Assembly (NCBI RefSeq): GCF_031085175.1
Contig: NZ_JAVHUY010000024.1
Coordinates: 1 to 64,000 of the forward strand
Source: Phytohabitans maris
GTDB lineage: Bacteria; Actinomycetota; Actinomycetes; Mycobacteriales; Micromonosporaceae
Direction: 5' to 3'
DNA length: 64,000 bases
Position 1 is the stretch's first letter. Each line of letters opens with the position of its first letter. Position numbers and translations under genes: made by a program. The notes below the pieces were generated by a model. The model was not told the DNA's origin and made no database searches. It saw nothing but the letters and a program-made list of their open reading frames with translations. Below are positions 46,798 through 55,642 of the stretch, piece by piece.

Positions 46798-48225
46798 CTA
46801 TGGGCGGCCCATGCCCCGGTACTCCCAACCCGCGTGCGTCCACAGTGCCGAGTCGAGGCAGTTGCGGCCGTCGATCACGCGGCGGCCGGCGGCCAGCTCG
46901 CCGAGCGCGACCGGGTCCGCGTTGCGGAAGTCGGCCCACTCGGTCAGCACGCAGACGAGGTCGGCGCCCCGGACGGCGTCGTTCATCGACGACTCGTACG
47001 CCAGGTCGGGCTGGGCGGCGCGCGCGTTCTCCATGCCCTCCGGGTCGTACACCCGGACGTCGGCGCCGGCCTTGGCGAGCAGCGCGGCGACCGCGAGCGA
47101 CGGCGCGTCACGCACGTCGTCGGAGTTGGGCTTGAAGGTGGCGCCGAGCACGGCGATCCGGGTGCCGGACAGGTCCGGGCCGGCCGGGCCGGAACGGCGG
47201 CCGAGCAGGTCGGCGGCGAGCTGGAGCACGCGGGTGCGGCGGCGCAGGTTGATCAGGTCGACCTCGTGCAGGAAGCGCAGCGCCTCGCCGGCCCCCAGCT
47301 CCTGGGCCCGCGCCTGGAACGCGCGGATGTCCTTGGGCAGGCAGCCGCCGCCGAAGCCGACGCCGGCCTGGAGGAAACGGTTGCCGATGCGCGGGTCGTA
47401 GCCGATCGAGCGGGCCAGCATGGTGACGTCGCCGCCGGCCACCTCGCACACCTCGGCCATCGCGTTGATGAACGAGATCTTGGTAGCCAGGAACGCGTTG
47501 GCCGCGACCTTGACCAGTTCGGCGGTGGCGAAGTCGGTCACCACCAGCGGCACCTCGCGGTCTTCGGTGGCGGCGAGGTCGAACACGCCCTTGTGGGCCG
47601 CGTACAGCATCGCGTTGGCCCAGTCGCTCTTGACGCCGATGACGATCCGGTTGGGGCGGAGCACGTCCTCGACCGCGAAGCCCTCCTGGAGGAACTCGGG
47701 GCTCCACGCCACCTCGATGCCGAGGTCGGCGGGGGCGTGCTTGCCCACCAGCTGTTCGATCCACTCGGCCGTACCCACCGGCACCGTCGACTTGCCGACG
47801 ATCAGTGCCTTGCGGGTGAGGTGCTGGGCGAGGCCGGTGACGGCCGCCTCGACGTACGACAGGTCGGCGCCCATCCCGTCGGCCCGCTGCGGCGTGCCCA
47901 CGCAGATGAAGTGGACGTCCGCGAAGTCGGCGGTCTCCTTGTAGTCCGTGGTGAAGCGGAGCCGGCCGGCCGCGAGGTTGCGGCGCAGCAGCTCGTCGAG
48001 GCCCGGCTCGTGGAACGGCACCGCCCCGCCGGCCAGCTTGGCGATCTTGGCCTCGTCGACGTCGAAGCCGAGCACCTCGTAGCCGAGCTCGGCAAAGCAG
48101 ATCGCGTAGGTCGCACCGAGGTAGCCGGTGCCGAGGAACGCCAGCCGGGGACGGGGCGCGCCGGACGGCGGGGTGACCGCCCCGATCGCAGGGACGGGCT
48201 GGGTGCTCGAGTACGGGATCGTCAC
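46798..48225 (-). CDS. ugd: UDP-glucose 6-dehydrogenase family enzyme
   Basis: A 475-residue NAD-dependent dehydrogenase that oxidises UDP-glucose to UDP-glucuronate for envelope sugars. The Rossmann motif is GTGYLGATYA (about residues 32-41), the catalytic cysteine is C295 in GFGGGCLPKD and the C-terminal UDP-binding domain has LGATFKPNSDDVRDAPS. A UDP-N-acetyl-mannosamine dehydrogenase is less likely given the sequence around VAWSPEFLQEG. GTG 48225 has a GGAGA site. It is divergent from the acyl-CoA dehydrogenase gene. Confidence 0.92.
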   Translation of the reverse strand: MTIPYSSTQPVPAIGAVTPPSGAPRPRLAFLGTGYLGATYAICFAELGYEVLGFDVDEAKIAKLAGGAVPFHEPGLDELLRRNLAAGRLRFTTDYKETADFADVHFICVGTPQRADGMGADLSYVEAAVTGLAQHLTRKALIVGKSTVPVGTAEWIEQLVGKHAPADLGIEVAWSPEFLQEGFAVEDVLRPNRIVIGVKSDWANAMLYAAHKGVFDLAATEDREVPLVVTDFATAELVKVAANAFLATKISFINAMAEVCEVAGGDVTMLARSIGYDPRIGNRFLQAGVGFGGGCLPKDIRAFQARAQELGAGEALRFLHEVDLINLRRRTRVLQLAADLLGRRSGPAGPDLSGTRIAVLGATFKPNSDDVRDAPSLAVAALLAKAGADVRVYDPEGMENARAAQPDLAYESSMNDAVRGADLVCVLTEWADFRNADPVALGELAAGRRVIDGRNCLDSALWTHAGWEYRGMGRP

Positions 48226-48448
48226 GCCTGTGTTCTCCGCTCGCACTGGGCGGCGCTTCGCGTCGCGCGTTTCGGGTGGTGCGCCATGGCCGGCGCCGAT
48301 TATCGGACTATTTAGGTCTATGGGGCAAACACTGAGTCTGCCATTGTGCAGCCGACGATAGTGCGTGAGCCTACGCGGTCGTGAAGGACACCTGAACGCT
48401 GGTCGGTATCCTCACATTCACCCAAGAAGATCACCAAGGGGAGGCGCT

Positions 48449-49615
48449 ATGCCGACAGAAACGTTCGAAGCGTACCGGCTTCCCGAGGAGCACGAGGCCG
48501 TGCGCGAGGCGGTTCGGGCGGTATGCGACGCGAAGGTGGCACCGAACGCGGCCGAGGCCGACGAGACCGGCGAGTTTCCCAAGGCGTCGTACGAGGCCCT
48601 GCGCGCCGCAGACTTCCACGCCCCGCACATCCCCGAGCAGTACGGCGGCGCCGGCGCGGACGCCCTCGCCACCGCGATGGTGATCGAGGAGGTCGCCCGC
48701 GCGTGCGCCGCCACCTCACTCATCCCGGCGGTCAACAAACTGGGCACGATGCCGCTGCTGCTGGCCGGCTCGGAGGAGCTCAAGCGCCAGTTCCTGCCGC
48801 CGGTGGCGAGCGGCGAGGCGATGTTCTCGTACTGCTTGTCCGAACCCGAAGCCGGCAGCGACGCCGCCGCGATGACCACCCGCGCCGTCCGCGACGGCGA
48901 CCACTGGGTCCTCGACGGCGTCAAGCGGTGGATCACCAACGCCGGCGTGTCCCGCTACTACACCGTCTTCGCTGTCACCGAGCCGGGCGTCGGCGCCAAG
49001 GGCATCTCCGCCTTCGTGGTGGACAAATCCGACCCCGGCGTCTCCTTCGGGGCACCGGAGAAGAAGCTCGGCATCAAGGGCTCACCCACCCGCGAGGTCT
49101 ACTTCGACGGCGTACGCATTCCCGCCGACCGGATCATCGGCGAGCCCGGCACCGGCTTCGCCACCGCCATGCGCACCCTCGACCACACCCGGGTCACCAT
49201 CGCCGCCCAGGCGGTCGGCATCGCCCAGGGCGCACTGGACTTCTCCGCCAAGTACGTGACGGAGCGCACCCAGTTCGGCAAGCCGGTCGCCGACTTCCAG
49301 GGCATCCAGTTCATGCTCGCCGACATGGCCATGAAGCTGGAGGCCGCCCGCCAGCTCACCTACGCCGCGGCCGCCCGCTCCGAACGCGGCGACACCGACC
49401 TCACCTTCTTCGGCGCCGCCGCCAAGTGCTACGCCTCCGACACCGCGATGCAGATCACCACCGACGCGGTCCAGCTCCTCGGCGGCTACGGCTACACCCG
49501 CGACTTTCCCGTCGAACGCATGATGCGCGACGCCAAAATCACCCAGATCTACGAAGGCACCAACCAGGTCCAGCGCATCGTCATGGCCCGCCAGCTCCTG
49601 AAAGCCTTCCGCTGA
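48449..49615 (+). CDS. Acyl-CoA dehydrogenase
   Basis: A 388-residue flavoprotein that oxidises acyl-CoA thioesters to enoyl-CoA. The signatures CLSEPEAGSDA and QLLGGYGYTRDFPVERMMRD are intact, and the catalytic glutamate is in the IYEGTNQVQR segment near the C-terminus. ATG 48449 follows GGGGAGG. It resembles the FadE25-type enzymes that lie near purE-purK in mycobacteria, but the chain-length preference is not readable. Confidence 0.95.
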   Translation: MPTETFEAYRLPEEHEAVREAVRAVCDAKVAPNAAEADETGEFPKASYEALRAADFHAPHIPEQYGGAGADALATAMVIEEVARACAATSLIPAVNKLGTMPLLLAGSEELKRQFLPPVASGEAMFSYCLSEPEAGSDAAAMTTRAVRDGDHWVLDGVKRWITNAGVSRYYTVFAVTEPGVGAKGISAFVVDKSDPGVSFGAPEKKLGIKGSPTREVYFDGVRIPADRIIGEPGTGFATAMRTLDHTRVTIAAQAVGIAQGALDFSAKYVTERTQFGKPVADFQGIQFMLADMAMKLEAARQLTYAAAARSERGDTDLTFFGAAAKCYASDTAMQITTDAVQLLGGYGYTRDFPVERMMRDAKITQIYEGTNQVQRIVMARQLLKAFR

Positions 49616-49622
49616 GGGCGGC

Positions 49623-49946
49623 TCAGCCGACGACGAGGCGCTCGCCGCCGAAGTCAGCCACGATCTCCATTCGTCCGCCGAGAGCCTCGATGTACGCGGC
49701 CAGCGTTCGCAGTTCGCTCGTGCTGACCTTCGCCCGCTCGATCGCGGAGACACGCTCCTGCCGAACGTGCATGCGCTCCGCGACCTCGGCCTGGGTGAGG
49801 CCAAGCCGCTTACGCATCTCGGCGAGGCGATGTGCGCGGCTGACACCGACAAGGCGTTCCGCGCCGGCTTCGACCTCTGCCCGGTCGTCCGGGTCGGGGA
49901 AGAATTCGGCCAGGAACTCGTCGCGTTCGTACCCCTGGGTGCTCAC
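49623..49946 (-). CDS. HigA-like XRE antitoxin
   Basis: A 107-residue protein. The helix-turn-helix is LAEMRKRLGLTQAEVAERMHVRQERVSAIE (about residues 37-66) followed by a short beta tail (LGGRMEIVADFGGERL), as in HigA/XRE antitoxins of type II systems. GTG 49946 has a GGAGGTGGG site. It overlaps the end of the toxin gene by 4 nt. The antitoxin is intact, although the toxin gene carries a frameshift. Confidence 0.88.
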   Translation of the reverse strand: MSTQGYERDEFLAEFFPDPDDRAEVEAGAERLVGVSRAHRLAEMRKRLGLTQAEVAERMHVRQERVSAIERAKVSTSELRTLAAYIEALGGRMEIVADFGGERLVVG

Positions 49947-50285
49947 GATCCCACCTCCTTCAGGTAAACGGCGTATCGCGCCTCGGCCTGTGGAATCGCC
50001 TCCCGATACCACGACGCCCACTGACCAGCCTTGTCTCCAGCCACGAGCAGAACGGCGTTCGTCCGTGGATCGAAGATGAACAAGATCCGCACTTCGCTGG
50101 AACCGCTGGAGCCCGGACGCAGCTCCTTGAGGTTATGCAAAGTGGAGCCCTTGATCCGGTCCACCAACGGACGTCCGAGACTCGGACCTTCGTCGAGGAG
50201 CCGTTATGGCCTGGCCGACGAGGATCGCCGTTGACCGGTCCGCACGACGTAGCTGATGGAGCCACTCTCGGACCTCTCGGACCAT
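49943..50285 (-). pseudogene. RelE/HigB-like toxin, frameshifted
   Basis: The C-terminal 74 residues (from VDRIKGSTLHNLKELRPGSS to AVYLKEVGS) match RelE/HigB toxins, with LLVAGDKAGQW and WYREAIPQAE. The matching N-terminal part, MVREVREWLHQLRRADRSTA then ILVGQAI, is encoded upstream in another frame. The shift lies at about 50195-50207, where the frame of ILVGQAIT must change to reach LLDEGPSLGRPLVDRIK; a loss of two bases (or gain of one) explains it. A sequencing error cannot be excluded. Downstream XRE antitoxin is intact. Confidence 0.7.
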
Positions 50286-50323
50286 CTCCAACCGATAGCC
50301 CACCCGACCAGCATACCCGGCGT

Positions 50324-50341
50324 TAGTACCTCTGGGTACTA
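50324..50341. promoter_or_regulatory. Probable operator of the toxin-antitoxin operon
   Basis: TAGTACC-TCTG-GGTACTA is a perfect 7-bp inverted repeat 39 nt upstream of the toxin ATG. Type II toxin-antitoxin operons are usually repressed through palindromes of this kind by their XRE antitoxin. Confidence 0.55.
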
Positions 50342-50388
50342 CAGCGACGGGCTGCTTTTCGTGGCGCCGATCGGGTGACCGGGCGGCG

Positions 50389-50754
50389 TCAGTGGCTGGG
50401 TGGGATGACTCGGAGGTGGCCGCGGCGGCCGGTCTGCTGGCCTGAGCGCGGCTCGTCGGGGAGGTCGTCCAGCCGGGGGGTGGGGCGGGCGGCTTCCCGG
50501 ACGGCCTCGGCGAGGGCGACCAGGTCGTCGGTGGTGGGGGGTGGGGGTGCGAACTCGCCGTCGTGGCGCACGAGCTCCCAGCCGCGGGGGGCGGTCAGGC
50601 TGCGGGCGTGCGGCTCACACAGGTCGTACGTGTGCGGCTCGGCGAAGGCCGCGAGGGGCCCGACGACCGCGGTGGAGTCGTTGTAGACATAGGTCAACGT
50701 CGCGACGGCCTGACGCGGGCAGCCGTTTCGGGAGCAACGCCGTGGTGACCTCAC
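50389..50754 (-). CDS. DUF3499 protein
   Basis: A 121-residue protein with the DUF3499 pattern: two cysteines near the start (CSRNGC), then ATLTYVYNDSTAVVGPLA, and CEPHARSLTAPRGWE. The four Cys/His positions suggest a small metal-binding site. GTG 50754 is chosen. The gene is divergent from a small metallopeptidase gene, as in other actinobacteria near whiB2 and the fbi/man genes. Function is unknown. Confidence 0.88.
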   Translation of the reverse strand: MRSPRRCSRNGCPRQAVATLTYVYNDSTAVVGPLAAFAEPHTYDLCEPHARSLTAPRGWELVRHDGEFAPPPPTTDDLVALAEAVREAARPTPRLDDLPDEPRSGQQTGRRGHLRVIPPSH

Positions 50755-50891
50755 GGCGGCACGTTATCTCCCCTACTCGGTCCGCCGCTCCGGATGCGAC
50801 CGCGACACGCCGGCCACGCGAGATCACGATATGAAGACGCAGGTTGGACACGGGGTGAGTTGCGTCGCCCCCGGGCCACTACGCTCTTGAC

Positions 50892-51341
50892 GTGAGCAGT
50901 CCCGAACCGCGGCGCCCGGGTCCCGGCCGCCGGTCCCACCGCGACCGTCACGGTCGTGGCCTGCGCGGGCGCCTGGTGCCGGCCACGGTGCCGCTGGCCC
51001 GCACCAAGGCGGAGATCTTCGACGACCTCGTGCTCGACACGGTGGAGGCGCTGGAGCGGCGCTTCGCCAAGGAGCTGGCCGGCGTCGAGTTCGCCGTCGA
51101 AGACGTTCCCCCGGATCTCAACGTCTACGACTCGGACGTGCTCGAGGACGGCGAGGTGCCCCTCGCCCGCCTGCTGCCCGGGCGCCCCGGCCGGCAGGAG
51201 GTGCCGCCCCGGATCGTCCTCTATCGCCGGCCGCTCGAGTTTCGGGCGATGGACCGGGAAGACCTCGCCGACCTGGTGCACGACGTGATCATCGAGCAGG
51301 TCGCCAATCTCCTCGGCGTCGACCCCGACGAGCTGGCCTGA
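50892..51341 (+). CDS. Small zincin-like metallopeptidase family protein (PF06262)
   Basis: A 149-residue protein of the PF06262 zincin-1 group. The catalytic region reads LVHDVIIEQVANLLGVDPDEL near the C-terminus, where HExxH-type residues would be expected but the site here is HDVIIEQ. Zinc peptidase activity is therefore uncertain. GTG 50892 is the chosen start; the basic N-terminus (RRSHRDRHGRGLRGR) is variable in the family. The gene converges on whiB2 across a strong hairpin. Confidence 0.82.
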   Translation: MSSPEPRRPGPGRRSHRDRHGRGLRGRLVPATVPLARTKAEIFDDLVLDTVEALERRFAKELAGVEFAVEDVPPDLNVYDSDVLEDGEVPLARLLPGRPGRQEVPPRIVLYRRPLEFRAMDREDLADLVHDVIIEQVANLLGVDPDELA

Positions 51342-51344
51342 GCC

Positions 51345-51376
51345 GGGCCAGCGCTCCCCCCTTGGTGCGCTGGCCC
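51345..51376. terminator. Bidirectional terminator
   Basis: GGGCCAGCGC (51345-51354) and GCGCTGGCCC (51367-51376) form a perfect 10-bp stem around a C/T-rich 12-nt loop, exactly between the convergent metallopeptidase and whiB2 genes. Confidence 0.8.
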
Positions 51377-51386
51377 GCACATCGGC

Positions 51387-51644
51387 TCAGGCGACGCGGC
51401 GCTTGAGCTTGCGGCGCTCGCGCTCGGAGAGCCCGCCCCAGATGCCGAAGCGCTCATCGTGCCCGAGCGCGTACTCCAAGCACTCGGCCTTGACCTCGCA
51501 GCGCGAGCAGATGCGCTTCGCCTCGCGGGTCGATCCGCCCTTCTCCGGAAAGAACGCCTCCGGGTCGGTCTGCGAGCACAGGGCCCGCTCCTGCCACTCC
51601 GGCGCGTCTCCGATCAGGTCGGCCACCTCCAGTGGGCCGTCCAT
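51387..51644 (-). CDS. whiB2: WhiB2/WhmD-type regulator
   Basis: An 85-residue WhiB protein with ligands C23, C46, C49 and C55, the GIWGG turn (67-71) and a basic C-terminal end (RERRKLKRR). These fit WhiB/WhmD, which controls cell division and sporulation together with WhiA. ATG 51644 has an AAGGAGG site. A palindrome with BldD-like half sites lies about 140 nt upstream. Its place next to DUF3499, fbiA-fbiB and manC is conserved in mycobacteria. Confidence 0.92.
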   Translation of the reverse strand: MDGPLEVADLIGDAPEWQERALCSQTDPEAFFPEKGGSTREAKRICSRCEVKAECLEYALGHDERFGIWGGLSERERRKLKRRVA

Positions 51645-51783
51645 CAACCTGCCTCCTTCTTGCGCACCGGCCGCGTCGCCGGCGCAACCCCCCACGCGGA
51701 AGGCGTGTCTTTATGTCCGAACGGTGTAGTTTCAGATGATCCTAGGGAACAACTGAAGATCCTATTCGAACAACCCCAGTGAA

Positions 51784-51799
51784 ATTACACGCGTGTAAT
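51784..51799. promoter_or_regulatory. 16-bp palindrome upstream of whiB2 (BldD-like half sites)
   Basis: ATTACACGCGTGTAAT is a perfect palindrome in the 241-nt gap upstream of whiB2. The half-sites TTACAC and GTGTAA match those of the known BldD consensus TnACnC-w-GnGTnA, but the spacer is 2 nt rather than 1. whiB is a direct BldD target in Streptomyces. Binding here is inferred. Confidence 0.5.
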
Positions 51800-51936
51800 G
51801 CGTGCGTCGTCAAGCCGAACCTGATAAAAGGGCCCGCTTTCTCGGCGCGCCGCGCGCGACTCGCGGGAGAAGCGTGCGAGGCGCCACCGCCCCTATCGAT
51901 TCAGCCCCCTCCGGGGTAACGCTCGATCACCAAACG

Positions 51937-54489
51937 TCAGCGCGGCGCGTACGCCGTCGTGCGCTCCCGCGCCGGCCGCCCGGCCGCCTTGGCTATCGAG
52001 TGGAGCTGCTCGACGGTGCGTGCGGAACCGTTGGCCGAACCCGCCATCCGCGAGATCGTCTCCTCCATCAGCGTGCCGCCGAGATCATTGCAGCCGCCCT
52101 GGAGCATCGCGACGGTACCCTCGTCGCCCAGCTTCACCCAGGAGCACTGGATGTTGGCGATCCGCTCGTGCAGCAGGATCCGCGCCATCGCGTGCACGAC
52201 CCGGTTTTCCCGCCAGGTGGGGCCGGGGCGGGCGATGCCGGCGAGGTAGATCGGCGCGTTCGTGTGCACGAACGGCAGCGCCACGAACTCGGTGAAGCCG
52301 CCGGTCCGGTCCTGGATGCCGGCGAGCACCCGAAAGTGCCCGAGCCAGTGGCGCGGGTGGTCGACGTGGCCGTACATCATCGTGGAGCTGGACCGGATGC
52401 CGACCTCGTGTGCCGTCGAGACCACCTCGACCCAGGTGGCGGTCGGCAGCTTGCCCTTGGTCAGCACCCAGCGCACCTCGTCGTCGAGGATCTCCGCGGC
52501 GGTGCCGGGGATGGTGTCGAGCCCGGCCTCGCGGAGCATGGTCAGCCAGTCGCGGATGGACATGCCCGCCTTGCTGGCCGCGGTGACGATCTCCATCGGC
52601 GAGAAGGCGTGTACGTGCATGCCCGGCACCCGCTCCTTGACCGCGCGGACCAGGTCGGCGTACGCGGTGACCGGCAGCTTGGGGTCGATGCCACCCTGCA
52701 TGCACACCTCGGTCGCGCCGGCCCGCCACGCCTCCTCGGCCCGGTCGGCGACCTGCTCCACGGAGAGGCGGTAGGCGTCGGCGTCCCGCTCGCGCTGGGC
52801 GAACGCGCAGAAGCGGCAGCCCACATAGCAGACGTTGGAGAAGTTGATGTTGCGGTTGACGACGTACGTCACGTCGTCGCCAACCGCCGCGCGCCGCAGG
52901 TCGTCCGCGATCCCGCAGAGCTCGTCCAGCGCCGAGCCGTCCGCCTCGAACAGCGCCATGGCCGCGCCCTCGTGCCGGGGCTCCAGGAGCGCGGCCGGCT
53001 CGTTCGCCGCGAGTCGCAGCGCGGCCGCGACCGGCGTCGAGGCCAGCACGGACGGCGCGGACAGCGAGGCGGCCACCTCGGACCAGTCGCCGTAGACGGA
53101 GTCGAAGTCGCCGCGGCGGTCCTCCGTGCGGCCCACCGTGTCGATCTCCTGGTGGAGGTCTACGCGGCCGGCCGGGACTGTGTCGTCGGGCTCCTGCCAG
53201 GGGTGACCGGTCGGCTTCGCCTCCGGGGCGGCCAGGCCGGTCTCCAGGGACAGGGCGGTTACGTGGGGGAGGACCCGGGGGTCGAGCCAGGGGTCGCCGC
53301 GGACCACGTACTCGGGGTAGACGGCCAGGCGCTCGCGCATCGTAAAGCCGGCGTCGGCCGTGTGGCGGGCCAGCTCCTCGATCTGCGGCCAGGGGCGCTC
53401 GGGGCTCACATGGTCGGGCGTCACCGGCGACACGCCGCCCCAGTCGTCGATGCCGGCCCGCAGCAGCAGCTGGTACTCGCCGGCGATGAGGTTGGGCGGG
53501 GCCTGGATGCGGGCCCCGGGTCCGAGCAGGATGCGGGCGACCGCCACGGTGGCGGCCAGGTCGTGCAGCTCGGCGTCGGGCATGCCGCGCATCGCGGTGT
53601 CCGGCTTGGCGCGGAAGTTTTGCACGATGACTTCCTGGATGTGCCCGTACTGCCGGGCCACCCGCCGGATCGCGAAGAGCGAGTCGGCCCGCTCGGCCAG
53701 CGTCTCGCCGATGCCGATCAGGATGCCGGTGGTGAACGGCACGCCCACCCGCCCGGCGTCCTCCAGCACCCGCAGGCGTACGGCGGGCTCCTTGTCGGGG
53801 GAGCCGTAGTGCGGCCCGCCCGGCTCGCTCCACAGCCGCGTGGCCGTCGTCTCCAGCATCATGCCCATGCTGGCCGCGACCGGCTTGAGCCGCTGCAGGT
53901 CGGCCCAGGACAGGACGCCCGGGTTGAGGTGCGGCAGCAGGCCGGTCTCCTCCAGCACGGCGATCGCGCTGGCCCGTACGTAGTCGAGAGTGGAGTCGTA
54001 GCCCCGCTCGTGCAGCCACTCGCGGGCCACCGCCCACCGCTCTTCAGGCCGGTCACCGAGCGTGAAGAGCGCCTCTTTGCAGCCCTGCGCGGCGCCGTCG
54101 CGGGCGATCTGGAGCACCTCGTCGCGCTCCAGGAAGGCCGCCGAAGTCGGGGTCCCCGCGGAAACGTGGAGCGCACTGGAGCGTTTTTGTGGGGTGACCA
54201 ACCGGTGCGGCACCGTGGCGAAGGTGCAGTAGTGGCACCGGTCGCGGCAGAGGCGGGTGAGCGGGATGAAGACGTTCTTGGAGAACGTGACGACGCCGGG
54301 CCGCCCCGCGTCGCGCAACCCGGCGTCACGGATGCCCCCGGCGATGCGGAGGAGCTGGTCGAGTGGCTCGCCGCGCGCGGTCAGCAGCGTGGCCGCTTCG
54401 TCCACGTCGAGCGCGCGCCCCTCGGCGGCCCGGTGCAGCGCCCGGCGGAGGCTCGCCTCGGTGGGCCGAGCTTCGTTGTGATCAGCCAC
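51937..54489 (-). CDS. fbiC: Bifunctional FO synthase FbiC
   Basis: An 850-residue radical-SAM enzyme making FO, the chromophore of coenzyme F420, from tyrosine and a ribityl-uracil. The first radical-SAM cluster is C81, C85, C88 (CRDRCHYC) and the second is C554, C558, C561 (CYVGCRFC). Both halves (CofG-like and CofH-like) seem complete. Residues about 98-118 ([20 protein letters not shown]) are longer than the equivalent part of other FbiC proteins and are encoded by a dispersed DNA repeat. GTG 54489 is chosen. The fbiA and fbiB genes lie nearby in the opposite direction. Confidence 0.94.
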   Translation of the reverse strand: MADHNEARPTEASLRRALHRAAEGRALDVDEAATLLTARGEPLDQLLRIAGGIRDAGLRDAGRPGVVTFSKNVFIPLTRLCRDRCHYCTFATVPHRLVTPQKRSSALHVSAGTPTSAAFLERDEVLQIARDGAAQGCKEALFTLGDRPEERWAVAREWLHERGYDSTLDYVRASAIAVLEETGLLPHLNPGVLSWADLQRLKPVAASMGMMLETTATRLWSEPGGPHYGSPDKEPAVRLRVLEDAGRVGVPFTTGILIGIGETLAERADSLFAIRRVARQYGHIQEVIVQNFRAKPDTAMRGMPDAELHDLAATVAVARILLGPGARIQAPPNLIAGEYQLLLRAGIDDWGGVSPVTPDHVSPERPWPQIEELARHTADAGFTMRERLAVYPEYVVRGDPWLDPRVLPHVTALSLETGLAAPEAKPTGHPWQEPDDTVPAGRVDLHQEIDTVGRTEDRRGDFDSVYGDWSEVAASLSAPSVLASTPVAAALRLAANEPAALLEPRHEGAAMALFEADGSALDELCGIADDLRRAAVGDDVTYVVNRNINFSNVCYVGCRFCAFAQRERDADAYRLSVEQVADRAEEAWRAGATEVCMQGGIDPKLPVTAYADLVRAVKERVPGMHVHAFSPMEIVTAASKAGMSIRDWLTMLREAGLDTIPGTAAEILDDEVRWVLTKGKLPTATWVEVVSTAHEVGIRSSSTMMYGHVDHPRHWLGHFRVLAGIQDRTGGFTEFVALPFVHTNAPIYLAGIARPGPTWRENRVVHAMARILLHERIANIQCSWVKLGDEGTVAMLQGGCNDLGGTLMEETISRMAGSANGSARTVEQLHSIAKAAGRPARERTTAYAPR
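54147..54195 (-). repeat. Dispersed coding-region repeat, copy B (in fbiC)
   Basis: On the minus strand it begins CACCCCACAAAAACGCTCC and contains GCTCCACGTTTCC (complement at 54159-54171). It is 49 nt, in line with copy A, but is read in another frame. It sits between the first radical-SAM cysteines and the FLERDEVL segment. Confidence 0.75.
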
Positions 54490-54590
54490 CCGATGAAGCC
54501 TACGGCGGTGCGGCGTAGGAAGGGCAGTTGCCCTCCCCACACTCTGGCTTCGCCGCGCCCAAAGCCCCCACCAAGCCGCTGGTGATGACT

Positions 54591-54644
54591 GTGATCGAAG
54601 CTCCCGTCAAGCCGTTAGAACGACTTGAAGGGAGCTTCGATCAC
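54591..54644. repeat. 54-nt palindromic repeat, copy 3
   Basis: Starts GTGATCGAAGCTCCC and ends with the perfect complement GGGAGCTTCGATCAC; inner TCAAG and CTTGA also pair. It starts 7 nt after the stop of the minus-strand membrane protein gene, so here it can terminate that gene before fbiC. The core matches the copies at 3244 and 39222. Confidence 0.88.
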
Positions 54645-54651
54645 CAGACGG

Positions 54652-55542
54652 CTATCGCTGGACCGGGCGGGTCGGGTCGTCGCCCAGGCCGGCCGGCGGG
54701 GGCGGCGGGAAGCCGGCCGACGGCTGCTGGCTGGCCGGGTTGATCAGCTGGGTCTGCTGGCCCGGCTCGGGCGGCGGCTGCTCGTGGCTCGGCGGGGTGC
54801 TGGTCGGCGCCTGCGGCGGGGTGGCCGGCATGGGCGGCACCGGTGCGGTGGGCGCGCCGGCCGGGCCGGCACCGTACGGCTGGGCGGGCGGCTGCCCCGG
54901 CTGGTGGCCGTACGCCTGCGGGTAGGCGGCGGTGGGCTGCCCGTACGCCTGGGGGTAGCCCTGCTGCGGGTAGCCCGGCTGCTGCCCGTAGCCCGGCGGG
55001 TAGCCCGGCTGCTGCCCGTACGCCGGCTGCCCGTACATGCCCGGCTGGGGCTTGGGCTTCGGCACGAAGTAGAGGCCGCGGGCGACCCGGACCAGCGCGT
55101 ACGCCGCGATGGCGAGCACCGCCAGCACGGCGATCCGGGCGAGGAACGCCTTCAGCGCGTTGAAGACGCTGTCGTCGGCGATCTTCACGACGCCGATGAA
55201 GAGGCCGAAGACGACGCCGAAGAACGCGGCGACCGCGTACTCGATCAGCGCCACCAGCGTGATGATCTTGGCGCGGCCCAGCGCCGGCTGGACGTGGTTG
55301 GCCAGGAGCACCGCGAGGAACGGCAGGCCGATCGTGGCGAGGCTGACGAAGCCGTCGAAGCTGCCCGCGGCGTTGCCGGTGAAGGTCTCGAAGTCTCCGG
55401 TCGGGATGAGGTCGAGGATCGCCACGAAGAGCAGAACCGCGGTGGCGCCAAGGAGCACCAGGGCGGCGAGCTCGCGCAGCGGCTTGGTGAACTGGCTGGC
55501 CGACGTCCCGTCGCTCGGCGTGGCCTCGGGTTGGGTGGTCAA
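54652..55542 (-). CDS. Membrane protein with Pro/Gly/Tyr/Gln-rich tail
   Basis: A 296-residue protein. Residues 20-150 hold about four transmembrane helices. From about residue 160 the tail repeats PGYPQQGYPQ/AYGQ-like units rich in Pro, Gly, Tyr and Gln and is probably disordered. No family function is known to me. TTG 55542 follows AGGGGGAG. It is divergent from fbiA, from which it is separated by 100 nt, and it ends 7 nt before the palindromic repeat. The tail could aid protein-protein interaction or phase separation. Confidence 0.75.
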   Translation of the reverse strand: MTTQPEATPSDGTSASQFTKPLRELAALVLLGATAVLLFVAILDLIPTGDFETFTGNAAGSFDGFVSLATIGLPFLAVLLANHVQPALGRAKIITLVALIEYAVAAFFGVVFGLFIGVVKIADDSVFNALKAFLARIAVLAVLAIAAYALVRVARGLYFVPKPKPQPGMYGQPAYGQQPGYPPGYGQQPGYPQQGYPQAYGQPTAAYPQAYGHQPGQPPAQPYGAGPAGAPTAPVPPMPATPPQAPTSTPPSHEQPPPEPGQQTQLINPASQQPSAGFPPPPPAGLGDDPTRPVQR

Positions 55543-55642
55543 GGCTCCCCCTGGGGTGGCGGACAAAGCGGTCTGCGCCCGTGAGCCTAGCGGGCCGGGG
55601 GTAGTGCCGCTGCGCTCGCATGGCCTGCGGGAGGATGGTGGC

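Noticed and set aside
42223-48315. A very long open frame on the plus strand (about 2000 codons).
   Set aside because: It lies antisense to the 1685-residue membrane protein and ugd genes and is rich in Arg, Gly and Pro, as expected for a GC-driven shadow frame; no domain is visible.
49960-50265. A 101-codon minus-strand frame over the toxin region.
   Set aside because: It is a third frame with no toxin similarity; the two toxin halves are in the other frames.
51802-54585. A 927-codon plus-strand open frame.
   Set aside because: It is antisense to fbiC, which has both radical-SAM motifs; the frame has no family pattern.
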